Below are positions 36,406 to 49,162 of a stretch of 64,000 bases of DNA, piece by piece; positions within the stretch are counted from its first letter, which is position 1; every line of letters starts with the position of its first letter. Made by a program: the position numbers and the translations under genes. The stretch comes from Malus domestica (Eukaryota > Streptophyta > Magnoliopsida > Rosales > Rosaceae). The stretch is taken from NCBI RefSeq assembly GCF_042453785.1, contig NC_091673.1:3665501-3729500 (forward strand), read 5' to 3'. The notes under the pieces are model-generated. The model was given only the letters and a program-made list of their open reading frames with translations. It had not been told where the DNA came from and did no database searches.

Positions 36406-39400
36406 CAATTTATATTACGTATTGTATGTCAATTTCTTATCATTTATGCAATTTAATATACACACTTCTTTATTTTAAGCATTTCATTTCCTTCTTGTCA
36501 TTTATATTCTATTTAATTAAAAGCACCTTTATTTCCTAAGCACTCTTTATTAGTTTAATTTACTTTCTTGCAAGTAGATTAATTTTAAATTCTTTTTACT
36601 TTCTCACTTGACCTTCACCATGACCATTACACATCATTTGGTTGTTCGTTTGAAGCCTTGTCTTCGAGGTAGAGAAAAACCTAAGCCGAGAAGAGGTTCC
36701 TTACTCGACCATTCAATCATTTGATTAAAAGTCAAATTCAAAGCGCAAACACAATTCACATTGATGTCTTTTCTACGTCGACCAACGTGTGGCACGCTCA
36801 CGCATCTGTTTGGGTTTATATTTGACATTGGGCTTGGTGATAATGGAAGCCCAAAGACGCAAAAGCAAATGAAGACTTGCCCGAGCCCAGTCGATAGGCC
36901 CAAAGTAAATTGGGAGCCATTTCAGCCAAAACATAGGTCACATGCCTATGATTGAAGTGATGAATGACAGAGGACAACTCACCACCATCCAAAAAGCACT
37001 TTTCCAAGGGCTTGACAAGTAAATAGATTATGACACTCAACCAACCAATCAAAAGACATACAAACTCTACTCTCAAGCCAGTTCGTACCCAGAAAGCTGA
37101 ATTTTGTCCAAATCCAATTTGTTTTAGCTATAGTTCTGTTATAGAAAGTCATCTCTTGTCTAGTTTAAAAGCTCTGCTACATTCCCTTAATGTTGGTATC
37201 GATTCCCTCTAGTAAAACCTACTTACTTTTTCATCCCTTAGAGTATACAAGTAACTTGTAAACATAAAAAGAAGCGGTTGCAAGAAGTTGAGCTTTACCC
37301 AACAAGGTTAAATCTTACCCGAGTCTCTTTTGTTTGTACTTATATTTAGTATATTTGTCGTTTAATGTACTTTCCTTCATGTATTTAAGTCATTTTCAAC
37401 TGTTTTCTACTTAAGAGTTTCATTTGCATTCGAATGTGATCAAGTTATTAAGCCTGTTTTCATTAAAGTGAACTTTGATCGAGGAAATGGTTGGAAGGGC
37501 CCAGGACTCCCTTCATTTTGAACATACAAAACTATGAATTAAAAGTCCTTGTTTACAAGGCAAGAAAAGAACTTAATGCAAACTTAACCCATTTGTGACA
37601 ATCCTTTGATAAACAAAAAGTCTAAGTAACTTGTGGCGCAAGTAACCAACTTAATTCACTTCTATTCAACAATATGTTATACAAAAATAACAGTGGCACG
37701 CTCAGATCTTTGTTAATTTTGATTGTGAGCCTTAAAGCCTACACCAAAGGCCCCACAAATGCACATTTCAAACTAACTACAAACTCATCATGCAACACAC
37801 CAAGCAACAAGATCTTGCAGGCAAGAGAAAACCATGTCCCTAAGGAGCTGTGTGTGCGAAAATCCAGCCCGAACATCATCTAAATAAAGAGGGACAAAAA
37901 ATCCTCATAGGCCGCCGGTCCGTCCGAAAAGAGGGAAACACCTTAATAATACTTAATAATGCATTGCTTGATTTAAAAAACATGCCTTGATGATCATAGT
38001 TACAAACTTACAATCTTATTATTGTTTGTTTTTTATTTTTGTATCTCATCTTATTTTTTTTTTCTTCTTCCATTAAATCGATCGATCATTGACATTTCTA
38101 CTTGAGGAGTTGGACTTGTGCTTCTCAATATTAATATACTTCTCGCAATACTTGCCCACTATGCCAGAACTTATAATTAATTACAACTCATTTTAATAGG
38201 ACAGCTTTGTAAAGTTGGGCAGCAAATGTTATAGCATTAGCTGTAATGTTACTATTAATTAAGTAGTTTATGTCTGCTACCAAATCTTTTGGTTGTCAAA
38301 TTAACTGCCAATAAGAACAAATCCTCTTCCATTTGATAAACTCAAGTAGTACGTTCCACCAAAAGAGTAGATGATGCTTTAAATTGCAATAACGATATTT
38401 ATAGGCCATCAAAGTACCAAAAAATCCGTACTTTGGTTTCTATATTTACGTACCATATTTATGTTCCTCATATTGTCCACTTCGGGGAGAACATTTTCAG
38501 TGTACTAGGAATATAACCCGGTAAACCAAGTGTTACAAAATAATTGATTGAAAGTTTTTTTTTAGTTATCTAACTAATTGTTTTATGACATTTGATATAC
38601 TGAGTCGTATTTCTAGTACACTAATAAATCTCTCTTGAGAACGATGCGATTATGGTGATGGTTTTATATACCGATGGAAGAAATTTAAATGTATATGTCC
38701 TAGAAAACTATAGGCATTATTAATTGGAGTAAAAATTCATCAAAAAATCCATGCAAACGTGTTATACATTTTAGAAATTTCTAGTTGTTAAAGATGGTAC
38801 ATATGATTAAGCAAGTCCACTAAATTAATAGTTTGTGATTTAATACGTAATCAAAAGAAATTGGAAAGCATGATGAGTTATTTGCTTTTTTTTAAAGGTA
38901 ACATGTCAGAGGAGAGTCAGGAGACATATCATGTTATCGTCGACACCATATTTGTTGTTGGTTGCGCACGCTACAGTTGTTAGCAAATTAAATTATGAAA
39001 CTTAATTAACCATCGTGAGGTGGTTTAGTGGTTGGTTAGAGACGAATATCAGACTCATATTTCACACAATACACTATGAGTTTAATTTTTAACGTTGATG
39101 AATCACATGATGGTGATCAGGAAAAAGCTGAAATGTCTCTGTTATTCTTCTTGGCTCCTAAAAAGACGGAATGCTGTGACAAAGTCACATGTTGGTCCCC
39201 ATAACAATAATCGTTCAACTAACAAATCTTACTAGACAACTTATGAGGATCTTACACACACAAAATATGGCTTCTTTACAAAGCAAACATTTAAGAGCAA
39301 CGAATGTTAGTTTAAACATAATTAGTCAGTGAGTTAGGTGGTACCAAATAGTCATATCTACTCACAGATGTAATGCAAGGGAAGGGGACTACGTTTGTTT

Positions 39401-40760
39401 CTTAGCTGGCTAGGCCATATCGGCTGTTGTTTTCTTTTGCCACGATATGCATGCATGCGGCATGACGTGATCTCAAATCCAACTCCTACTTTCACTACGG
39501 GCTATTACTTAATTAAAGTCGCTCATCGTTTAGCTAAGTGTGGATTTATTGTTGAGTTATGACAGTTAAGGTTTGAAGAGTTTCTTGATTTTATAATCGA
39601 TATTGTTCAATTTTTCTTATTCGGTAGCTACCTGTCACATATTCATTCAATATCTTGTTCGGCATCTCTTTTGCGTAAAAAAAATGTATTCTTAAAGTCA
39701 ATTGCCCATAATTTTTCATGCATCAATTATTAAAATTAGCTCGTTCTTAACACTTATATATTGCTAGAGTCAGTCGTTCACAATTTTTAATTACAAATCC
39801 AAACACATGTGAAGATCACATTATATACATTAATTATTTAAATTCGATTATGGACGGGAGAAAACATAACCTCTTTGCATAGTATTTTCCGAAATGACAA
39901 GCAATAGTACAATAGTACTACAGTTCGGTGGTAGATGAATCCGGATGCAGCCACATCTAGCAACAGAGAGACAGCAGGAGGAGGGAGGTTCTATCAATGC
40001 ATTGGGCTTTGGCCTCTGGGAACGTGGTTCCCTGTCGTTCTGTTGCCCTCTGGCTGTAGGGTACCCTCTCCTCTGTTGAGATTACAGGGTGGAAGTGGAC
40101 CATACACGTTCATGTTGGGACCAAAGAGGGCATACCCAACTCTTCGTTGATTATGTAAGAGGTGTTCCGCGTTCGAAACGTGTACAGTCTAGACAGGTAG
40201 CCCTCGGCTTTTAGGACGTCCGGTTTTCCACTTTGGAACTAGCAATAGTATTGTCAATCACAACTCAACAAACACCGAATGATCTTATAGACATGAGCGG
40301 CAACTGCCTCTTCCATCTGATTCTCAAGTACAAAATTTGATTCCTTAGGCAGTAAAATATATATTGGAGAAGATTCGTAACATTACTTTTTTTACATAAT
40401 TTTCAACACACGTTTTTATGGAAGCCATTACATAATGCATTTGAAAGATTTGAACCGACTATCTTTTAGAAATTACTCATAAATCATCTTTGCAAAAAGT
40501 CACAGAATTTGAAAAACATGTAAACATTCATTTGTAGTGAAGATAATGAACGAATAAGGTTATATAAAGAAACCCTAAACCCGTAATCTAACGGTCATAT
40601 AGTTTCATATTTGGGCATTTTCAGTAGACTTGATATTTGAGAGAAAATTTAAAAGATAAACGGTTCAAATTCTAGAAATACATTTACTAAGTGACCTCCA
40701 TAAAAATGTGTGTAAAAAAATTGTGTCATATATTCATCCTCATGTGTGTGCGCGCGCGCG

Positions 40761-40791
<31 letters not shown>

Positions 40792-41259
40792 GCATATATT
40801 CAGGTGCAGTTCATAGTCCATTTGATCATTGTTAATAAATTTTGTAAGCATATTATTATCAGAGTCATTCATTTTTTTTTAAATCACAATTTAGAAATTC
40901 TATTTGAAAAACATCAGTTTAATTGGAGATAGTTTAATAACTTATTGAACAAATCAAGTTTGGTAACAATTAATATCAGTCCAAGTTGCATTCTCTACTC
41001 CTTTGAAACTTCCAAAAATATAAAATGACAAAATATCCATGGATGTCTTCCCTAACTTCATTTTCAAATAGATAAGTTACCGCAAAATGTAATATAAAAT
41101 GACTAAAATATTAAAATTTGTTTATCTTTATTGAGCTAAGAAATGTTTCACTTCATTGACTTGACTTTGAATTACGTGCAACAAAATCTTATAATAAGCA
41201 TTGGTTGTTTTAGCAAGAAAAAGAATTAAATTGAATAGAAGTCTCGGAAACAGAAGTAG
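36406..41259. other. Gene-poor spacer
   Basis: No gene supported. Contents: unassigned mid-GC stretches at 36640-37080 and 39930-40240 (the latter with a B-box-like CGTTCGAAACG and a short open frame), a degenerate tRNA-like A-box segment at 39008-39040 (GGTTTAGTGGTTGG), a diverged MITE at about 40370-40700, and a compound CG/TA microsatellite at 40744-40792. The mid-GC stretches may be decayed retroelement pieces; I could not name them. Confidence 0.4.
40744..40792. repeat. Compound (GT)(GC)(AT) microsatellite
   Basis: TGTGTG runs into about eight CG units and then about thirteen AT units without interruption. CG alternation next to AT alternation is unusual in this AT-rich, CpG-poor spacer and favours Z-DNA or cruciform structure. 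Confidence 0.9.
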
Positions 41260-41475
41260 ATTGTTTGCCCTCCTGTTTGGGTGTTCTTCTCATTCTCTCT
41301 TATTTGTGAGATCACGGTTAAATCACGTCAAAATTTTATATTCTTATTTTTTTGTCTTATTATCTTTATAAAAAAAATTAATATAAAATGTTGACGTGGC
41401 TTAACCGTGACTGCATAAAATAAGAGGGGATGAGAATGACACCCAAACAGGATGGCAGACAATCTGCCTCCCTCG
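41260..41475. mobile_element. Palindromic MITE, copy 2 (family of 23645-23875)
   Basis: GATTGTTTGCCCTCCTGTTTGG and its inverse CCAAACAGGATGGCAGACAATC mark the ends. The inner AATATAAAATGTTGACGTGGC and ACGGTTAAATCACGTC match copy 1. Confidence 0.75.
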
Positions 41476-41772
41476 GAAACACCCAATGTCTCTAATATCT
41501 AGGAGTTGGATTCTTTCTTCTCCTATTTCCATCCCCTTCCATCCCCTCCTCTCACACTCTTCTTTTTGTCTCATTCTCTATATAAAAAATTCAAAACAAA
41601 ATATACATATGACTAATCGCAACAATTTAAATAAAAAGGGATGGAAAGGGAGAGAGATTAAGAAAGAAGAGAATCCTACTCCTAATATCTAACAGAATTA
41701 TACCGTTTTTAGCTTGGGGAATAAGCTCATCCCAAATATACATACTACTAGTGTTATGCCCTAAATAAAAGT

Positions 41773-41927
41773 AGGGAACTTTAACGAAAAGCACCCGGTA
41801 CTGTTCACTTTAACGAAAAACCACATTTTTACACTAAAAAGTCAATCCTGGTACTATTCACTTTACCCTTTATTTTGTCCTTATCATTAAAACTTAAAGT
41901 TTTCAAGCCTTTTTCATTAGTTTTCCT
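41773..41927 (+). mobile_element. hAT-type MITE, 155 bp, with perfect 8-bp target duplication
   Basis: Same ends and length as 22304-22458. Flanked by ATAAAAGT at 41765-41772 and 41928-41935. Very few differences from the 22304 copy, so both insertions are recent relative to the copy at 12916. Confidence 0.9.
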
Positions 41928-43009
41928 ATAAAAGTATGGTTTGATTGAAGTTAAGTTGGAAAACTATCATAATTCATTTTATTTTATGTTGTTGGTGATC
42001 AAAGCCCCTTTTCGATTAGTATACTTCTTATATATCAATTATGGGGAAAATGGTTTCTAAATAATAAGATTGATCTACACTAAAAATGTTATCATGCGTT
42101 CCTAAATGTGTTTTACTCTTTCTTTATGTTTTTATGAACAATAAGGAGTGTCAAATTATCTTTTCAGAAAATAAAATTGTATCGAGTTCTTTTAACGAGG
42201 TATATGATTCCACTCAAGCTTGTACATTCTTTTGCTTAACACGGGAGGGATCAAGTAAATCTCCAGAATGAGGAATGTTAAGAGGACTATTTTAAAAGTA
42301 GGATTCTTCATGAACTTACTATCACTTCATAATTTAACGTTAATTCTCGTTCAAGCATTATAAACAATTGTTTTAAAAACATGAGGTTACAAAAAGTCTA
42401 TGAATTAGAGCGTCCCTTAGCATTTATCCTCGAGAATATTTCATTTTCAAAGTATCAATGACCCTATTTTCGAAACTTTTGTCAACTATATAAACTATAT
42501 TGTTTTAAAAAAACTTATATAAACTACAGAATTAGCAAACACGCCGTTCTTTAAAAAAGGGGTCACAGCTCCCAACTCCAAACCAGCTCAGTAGCCCACA
42601 CAGCCACATTTTACCTAAACCCGGTTTACCCGAACCAGAAAGAAGCTAACAAGATAAAACAGACCGGGTTAGCAGATGTTTAGGAATCGGATTCGGAACC
42701 CTTCCTTTTTTCACGGCTTTTCTGACGTGGACTTGAACTGGCACGTGCTAGAGGACACTTAAAGCCATTTACTAATTTCTTAAAAGAAAAAAAAAACTAA
42801 TTAATTAATTAAAAAGGACAAAATACTGAAGGATAATGACATGCACGTGTTACGTGCGTGACTGCCATGCCAGCTCCATATGTAAACCTGCATGCTGGTC
42901 TGCCTCTTGTCACGTGCTTTGTACGGCCCCCCAAAAAAGGTCTTTTTATTTAAAGAAAAAAATATACATTTTTCTTTTACAAAAGTGGTCGGTGCTTGTT
43001 TATGCAGAG

Positions 43010-43163
43010 ATTGTTCATCGTTTATCGTACATCGTGCAGTTAAAAATTATTTTAAATTTTAAATTTTAAATTAAATATAAATAATTCCTAATAAAAACTG
43101 ATAGTATGATATGCGATAAATGATCATGATTACGGGATCTCACATATCCCTAAAAAAAGGATC
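43010..43163. mobile_element. GGATCC-type palindromic MITE, truncated left end
   Basis: Contains GTTCATCGTTTATCGTACATCG, the central TTTTAAATTTTAAATTTTAAA core, GCGATAAATGATCATGATTA and AAAAAAGGATCC. The left GGATCC end is missing. Confidence 0.65.
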
Positions 43164-43446
43164 CGTTATGCATTATGCATAGCGTAGCAATAGGTTGTTT
43201 GACCGCTGACCAATACTACTAGTAGGAAACCACCCATATGACCCTGGTAAGCCAATATTTTTAGTGTGTCGAAATTACAATTTGATAATCAACATGTAAC
43301 TAATACGGTTGTTTGAAAATTCAAAAAAATTCTAACGAGTTATATTATGAAGCTTAGTGTACCAAACTATGTTTTTGACACTTTAAAAATAGGGATACTT
43401 TGAATGCGGTATTTAATCCTTAACATTATTTGACTAAAACCTTAAG

Positions 43447-44452
43447 GCCTCGTTTGTTTGACCTCCTTAGCTAGGACTGGACTAACTAGGACTAATAACC
43501 CATATTTGGTGCAAGCAAGGATTGAGTTTAGTGACATTAAGTCGGACTCGTGCTGACTAAATCCTTCGTTAGTTGGGCTTAGCGAGAGCCCCCGAAAAGG
43601 AGGGGATTGCTAGTCCCGTTTCCCCGTCTTCCCTCTCATGCCGCATCCTCGTGCTCGTCCTGCACGACTGCACCATCTCTGACGACGACTCGGCTTCCTC
43701 CACCCACACCCCTTGCCGTCTACAACTCCAATCCCCACCCATGGAGAACAAAGTGAATTAAAGTAGCTAATTTGCAAGAACAAGTGTAATCAGAGCAAAA
43801 AAAGTCAATAAAAATTCGAACGGAAAAGAGTAGAGAGATGAGTGGAGCCTACCTCTTCGTCGTCGAAAGGCAGTGCTTCTCCTTTGCTTAGATCCTCGGC
43901 TTCCTCAACTCCCAATATCGATCTCGACCATCACCTTCATCCGCCAGGACATCGTCGGCAAACTCCACGATGCCAACCAAAACCCAGAAGACAAAAAAAT
44001 ACCAATCTGCCAAAACCCAAATGAAATTCAAAAGCTTGTGAAAAATCCAGAAGAAAAAAAAACCATATGACAAATCAGAAGCTTTTTTTTAGAATGAATG
44101 AAAAAGAATGGAATTTGATCATGAGGGAGAAAGTGGTGAAAAAGAATGGAATTTGGTGATGAGGGAGAAAGTAACAAGAAAGACACAGAGAAGTAGTCGG
44201 ACGGGAAGGAGAAAAAAAATGAAGAGTATTCTACAGAGAAAGGGTGTTCTAGAAAGGTAAGAAAAGAAGAAAAAGAAAAAAAAAAGTAAAAAATAGAATT
44301 AAATATTTTTATTTTTATTATTTTAGTTTCTTAATCTGATACTACACCAAACACTTCATTAAATTAGTCCAGCTTAGTCTAGTTTAAGCCAGTCCAGCTT
44401 AGTCCCTAAAGTTAATCCAGTCCAAGATAGTCCGGTGCAACAAACGTACCCT
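43447..44452. mobile_element. Harbinger-type non-autonomous element, ~1 kb, with GC-rich interior
   Basis: Left end GGCCTCGTTTGTTTGACC...CTAGGACTGGACTAACTAGG; right end, inverted, GTCCAGCTTAGTC...GGTGCAACAAACGTACCC. Flanked by TAA on both sides, the target size and sequence of PIF/Harbinger elements. The interior at 43570-43780 and 43850-44060 is GC-rich with open frames on both strands (60-65 codons) that I could not match to any family; they may be captured gene pieces. No transposase seen. Confidence 0.65.
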
Positions 44453-45004
44453 AATGGTATTCAAAGTTTGATCAAAGTCCCTTGACTTTGTACACCTCAT
44501 TATATTACAATTAATATTTATATTTTAATAGTTTTGACATTAATTGTTTGATATTTTATGAGATTTATAATTCTATAAATTTAAAATCCCTCATTATAAT
44601 ACTATTAGAAACGGTTATAACAAAAAATTCAAACATTTTGATTGAATAAATGGATAAAAACTATGTAAAAACAAGAAATAATAAATGGCAAAAGAATGTA
44701 TCCATAGGGTTAAAAAAATTGGTACATTTTACAAAAAATTGGTACATTTCACATATAACAAAGTGGTATATTAATAAAGAAGAATGGGTACATTATAAAT
44801 AAATTAGGGCACATATAAAAGATTAAAAATTTATGAGTACAAATGAATTTTTAAAAAATATAGGTGCTAAAAGAAATTAATACATGGGTACAAAATAAAA
44901 CTAAAAAGAAAATACTACAAATTTAAAAAAATGTTGCAAATTAAAAATGGGTACAAACTCAAATATAAATATATGATACAAAGTTTAGGCATAAAACATA
45001 AATA

Positions 45005-45580
45005 TATCATGTTTGTACCATACTTGACTAATCTCGAAACTACCAAGCACCGGTCAACGTTATACGGTCAATGACCCAAAAGAGTTTCCCTCCAACCAGG
45101 AGGCCAATCATAACGCGACACGTGTTGACATCAGAAGCCAATCATAGCGCGACACGTGTCAACATCAGAAGCCAATTACAACACGACACGTGTCAATGTA
45201 AAAACAAAGCTAGAAACTCTCTTCTATAAAATGAGATCATTCTCCCACAAATATTTCCTAATGTCATTTGTACTAAATCATTCACTAGTACTCTTTAAAG
45301 GAGAGCTTGAACCTATGTACTTGTGTAAACCCTTCACAATTAATGAGAACTTCTCTACTCCGTGGACGTAGTCAATCTGGGTGAACCACGTACATCTTGT
45401 GTTTGCTTTCTTGTTTCTATCCATTTACATACTTATCCACACTAGTGACCGGGGCAATCTAGCGAGGTCACAAACCTAATACTTTCTGTTGTACCAAAGT
45501 CCTCACTGATTTTGTGCATCAACGTATCATATGTAATTTTTCTATCGTGGATTAAATATACAATGTCACGTGACGGTATA
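45005..45580 (+). mobile_element. LTR-like retroelement segment (solo LTR candidate)
   Basis: The segment has the layout of an LTR: upstream region with three 34-bp repeats (45104-45205), a TATA box TCTATAAAATG at about 45222-45232, then a transcribed-looking part with AATTAATGAGAACTTCTCTACTCC and GTGGACGTAGTCAATCTGGG, a phrase I associate with plant LTR R/U5 ends. No gag-pol coding lies on either side, so it is a solo or broken LTR. It sits between two patches of the GTACCCAT repeat family. Exact ends and the 5-bp target duplication are not resolved. Confidence 0.55.
45104..45205 (+). promoter_or_regulatory. Three 34-bp repeats, each CCAAT box plus G-box
   Basis: Each unit carries CCAAT (45104, 45138, 45172) and CACGTG (45119, 45153, 45187), with a strict 34-bp period, about 30 bp upstream of a TATA box. 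G-boxes bind bZIP and bHLH factors (ABA, light, stress responses) and CCAAT binds NF-Y, so this looks like an enhancer array of the LTR. Confidence 0.8.
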
Positions 45581-47190
45581 CACATGGGTACAAACACAAA
45601 TAAAACTTTAAAAAATATGGACACAAAAAGAAACTAATATATGGGTACAAATTAAAAATGAAAAGAAAATTGGTACAAATTAAAAATAGGTACAAACTAA
45701 AAATAAAAATATATGATAAAAAATTTAGCTATAAATATAAATATACTAATTTTAACATTTTTAACACTAAAGAAATATATTTAAAAATAAAAATATTTTA
45801 TTTTTCAAATAATTAGTGATGTTATTAATACCCAAAGACCTTGATCAAAAATAAAAAATTAATAGAATTTTTATCAATGAACAAAAAGAAAGATGTAAAC
45901 CTAATTTCTTCTTAAAAATATTTTCCGTAATTATGGTTTCAATGTATTGAATATTTTCATGGGATTGGAGACACTTAGAATGGTAGTTAGTCGTTAACTG
46001 TGGGTGGAGTGGTGTACTGATGAATCATGACGATACGGATTTGGATATTAGAAATATAAAAATGAATAAAATGCGAGTCTTATTCACTTGGATTTGATTC
46101 AAAGGAATTAGATACCCTTCGGATTCTCTCACAGGAGATTCTGAAAATCAATTAATAATAACCGTTCATTAAAGATTGTGCAGTCATAATTTTTTTTTTA
46201 CGTAAAACAAGATTGTTTTACTTTTGAAAAATATAAAAAGCATTTAATTGTGGCCCTATGATCTTTAATGAACGGTTGATATTAATTGATCCATTTGATC
46301 CCTAACGAGGAGAACCAATGAGGATCTAATTCCTGATTCAAAGACAAGCAATTGTTATATAAAATTGTTGTTTGGGTACACCGACCCGATGTCTAATGAT
46401 TATCATAAATTTTAGTTGGTGCACGTATAAAAAGCAAGTATCATTAGGAGGAATAAATATTATCGCGTACTTTTTTTTTGGGCACAAAATTATCGTTTAT
46501 TATCTTAAAATCTAAGTTGATACGAGATTTGATTTAGAATTTTTCTTTTATGGACAAAAGAATAGTAAGCCGTTTGGTAGTCCTTCTGTTCATGTTATAT
46601 ATATGGACCGAGTTATTGTATAGTTTTCATCTCAATCAACTCTTACTTTTCACAAGTAAACTTATTCGATTTTGAGTTTATCTAAAATTTGGGACGGTAT
46701 GACGTATAAATGAATTAGCATGTGTTGACTTAGATTCGTGATTTAACAGATATCTCATTAGAAAAAGAAAAAAACTGATCAATTATTCTCCGAATAGCTC
46801 CAAATTGAGACTCAGTTTAACAAAGACCTCTACTCTATTATTTAGGACAATTGAAAACAATTTTGCTGTTCTTCCATGATATGTTCCCTTTTTGGCCTAG
46901 AAACTACATATGCCATACATTTCCTAGAAGAAAACAAAGGGTGGCTGATTAGGACACCATTTAAATTTTGAGTAGGGTTTCGAATTTCGATACATGGACG
47001 TGGTTTTTTTACCCATTCAATGGGGAACAACCCGTAGTGGGGTCAGTGTATGACAGAAAGACAAAGTCCGAGACTTAACGGTTGGTCTCAATTAGGTTTT
47101 CTCTGTGTCCCTAAGCTCAACAGCTAAGCAGAAATTACCTCACATGAAGATGTCAAGATGACGTAGGGTGTGCGTTGTTAAATGTTTTAA
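45581..47190. other. AT-rich spacer
   Basis: Starts with GTACCCAT-family repeat (to about 45850). A weak inverted pair around 46090-46335 (GGATTCTC...GAGGATC; GAACGGTT both orientations) suggests another decayed MITE. No coding content recognised. Confidence 0.4.
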
Positions 47191-48214
47191 GGGTAAATCA
47201 TTAAAATGGTCTTTAGATTTGCCTAACTCATCACTTTGGTTCCTAAGATTCCAAATCGATAAAAGTGGTCTCTGAGATTGTCCATCCTCCATCATTTTGA
47301 TCATTCCGTTAAAAACTTCGTTAAGTGTCCCAGAGCTCTTGGCCAGAAGTTTGGGCAATTTTCAAAGCTTCGTAACTCAATCGTTTATTCATCAAATTCG
47401 ACCCATAATATATCAAAATGAAGATAGAAAAGTGTAGAATAAGATTATACCTATTTTGAAGCCCAATGGTTGCCAGAGATTGCCGGAAAATAGCCTCAAA
47501 GTTGACTGGTCCGAGTGAAAACTTGAAAACTCGCCGGAAACTGGGTAAACTTTAAACGTTCATAACTTCTTCGATACTCAACGAAATCAAGTGATTCAAA
47601 AACAAAAATCATACTTCTATATGAGACAAAGATAATGGTACTTTTTAGACGGCTAACTAGCCGTGGTTTGGCCGGAAAACGGCTCGAAACTATCTTGGTC
47701 TCGAGTTAGCCACTTTCGAGCCGTTTTCCGGCCAAACCACGGCTAGTTAGCTGTCTAAAAAGGTACCATTCTCTTTGTCTCATATAGAAGTATGATTTTT
47801 GTTTTTGAATCACTTGATTTCGTTGAGTATCGAATAAGTTATGAACGTTTAAAGTTTACCCAGTTTCCGGCGAGTTTTCAAGTTTTCACTCGGACCAGTC
47901 AACTTTGAGGCTATTTTCCGGCAATCTCCGACAACCATTGGGCTTCGAAATAGGTATAATCTTATTCTACACTTTTCTATCTTCATTTTGATATATTATG
48001 GGTCGAATTTGGTGAAGAAACGATTGAGTTACGAAGTTTTGAAAATTGCCCAAACTTCTGGCCAAGAGCTCCGAGACACTTAACGGAGTTTTTAATGGAA
48101 TGACCAAAATGATGGATGATGGACAATCTCAGGGACCACTTTTATCGATTTGGAATCTCAGGGACCAAAGTGATGAATTATGCAAATCTCAAGGACCATT
48201 TTAACGATTTACCC
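47191..48214. mobile_element. 1,024-bp near-perfect palindrome, Mutator-type long-TIR element
   Basis: Two ~500-bp arms are inverted copies of each other around a short centre near 47695-47712. The ends are GGGTAAATC and GATTTACCC. Flanks are ATGTTTTAA (47182-47190) and ATATTTTAA (48215-48223), a 9-bp duplication with one mismatch, the size made by Mutator-like transposases. The arms differ at only a few scattered positions. No transposase is encoded. Transcription through it would give a ~500-bp hairpin RNA suited to Dicer processing. A remnant of the same family lies at 3898-4030. Confidence 0.85.
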
Positions 48215-48234
48215 ATATTTTAATTTATCTACAT

Positions 48235-48295
48235 TCACCTCTCCCAGACCCTGCGTAAAGCGGGAGCCTTGTGCACTGGGTACGACCTTATGATT
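48235..48295 (+). mobile_element. SINE 3'-end fragment
   Basis: CCTCTCCCAGACCCTGCGTA, AAGCGGGAGCCTTGTGCACTG and GGGTACGACCTTA follow the consensus 3' region of a widespread plant SINE family. It begins 20 bp after the palindrome. The tRNA-like head is missing. Confidence 0.5.
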
Positions 48296-49015
48296 ATATG
48301 ATTAGTTTAAACATTGCCACTTCAACGTCTCTATTACAAGTCAGTCATTTCTCTGTAAGTATCGTCTACGCAGAAAAATTTGGTGGACATTTGAAGAGAC
48401 AAATGGCAAATGCCCTTCTTGGTAAGTTTTCTGTTGTGATGTGCCCTAGGCCAGTTGGCCTCTTGCGTAGAAATCATGAATGCATGCAGGCCAATTGTCA
48501 ATAAGTCAAGTGGCCGTGGCATAGATGTAGCACCACTTCCACCACCTCAGCCTCTCAGTCTTAGGCCACCCAATCTTTCCATTACCCTGCAATGGAAGAC
48601 ACCAAACTCACACCAAATTTCCATTGTCAACATCGGAATAATTATATCGAACCAAATTTCCAACGTCAACGTTGGAATAATTATATCGGATTAAGTTAAC
48701 GCCACATTCCTGAAAAATGGGAACCTGTAATTATAAATTTCATCCAACACATACAAATAAAACGAGGCATGTTTTTACTGCTAGAAGGTAATTTTGGTCG
48801 GACGAATTCGTGGGACGGGATAATGGAGGATGATGAGTTGAGATGGGATGGGACTGGACTATGTTTTGTGGGACTGGACTATTATAGTGAGGGTTACCCT
48901 GTATGCCCTAACCCTAAAGAAGGAGCAGAGCTGGGGACACGTGCGAGGGGCGGGCAGGAGGCCGGCATGAACCACAAGACACGCTTATGTGCCCTGCGCG
49001 CGCACCAAATATTTT

Positions 49016-49162
49016 TGGAAGTTTTAACGAAATATTTCCGGTGCTGTTTATTTTTAACGAAAAATTATATTTTTACATTTTCTTAGTACTATTCACTGCA
49101 CCTTTATTTGTTTTTTTTCATTAAAACTAAAGTTTTTTTTTGGACTTTTCGTTAGTTTTCCT
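49016..49162 (+). mobile_element. hAT-type MITE, older copy, with 8-bp target duplication
   Basis: Same family as 22304-22458 but diverged. Ends GGAAGTTTTAACGAAA and TTCGTTAGTTTTCCT. Flanked by AATATTTT at 49008-49015 and 49163-49170. Confidence 0.8.

Noticed and set aside
39005..39075. A-box-like GGTTTAGTGGTTGG as a tRNA gene
   Set aside because: No matching B box or acceptor stem; treated as decayed SINE debris.
40100..40240. tRNA-gene-like B box (CGTTCGAAACG)
   Set aside because: No cloverleaf or A box at the right distance; at best a degenerate SINE piece.
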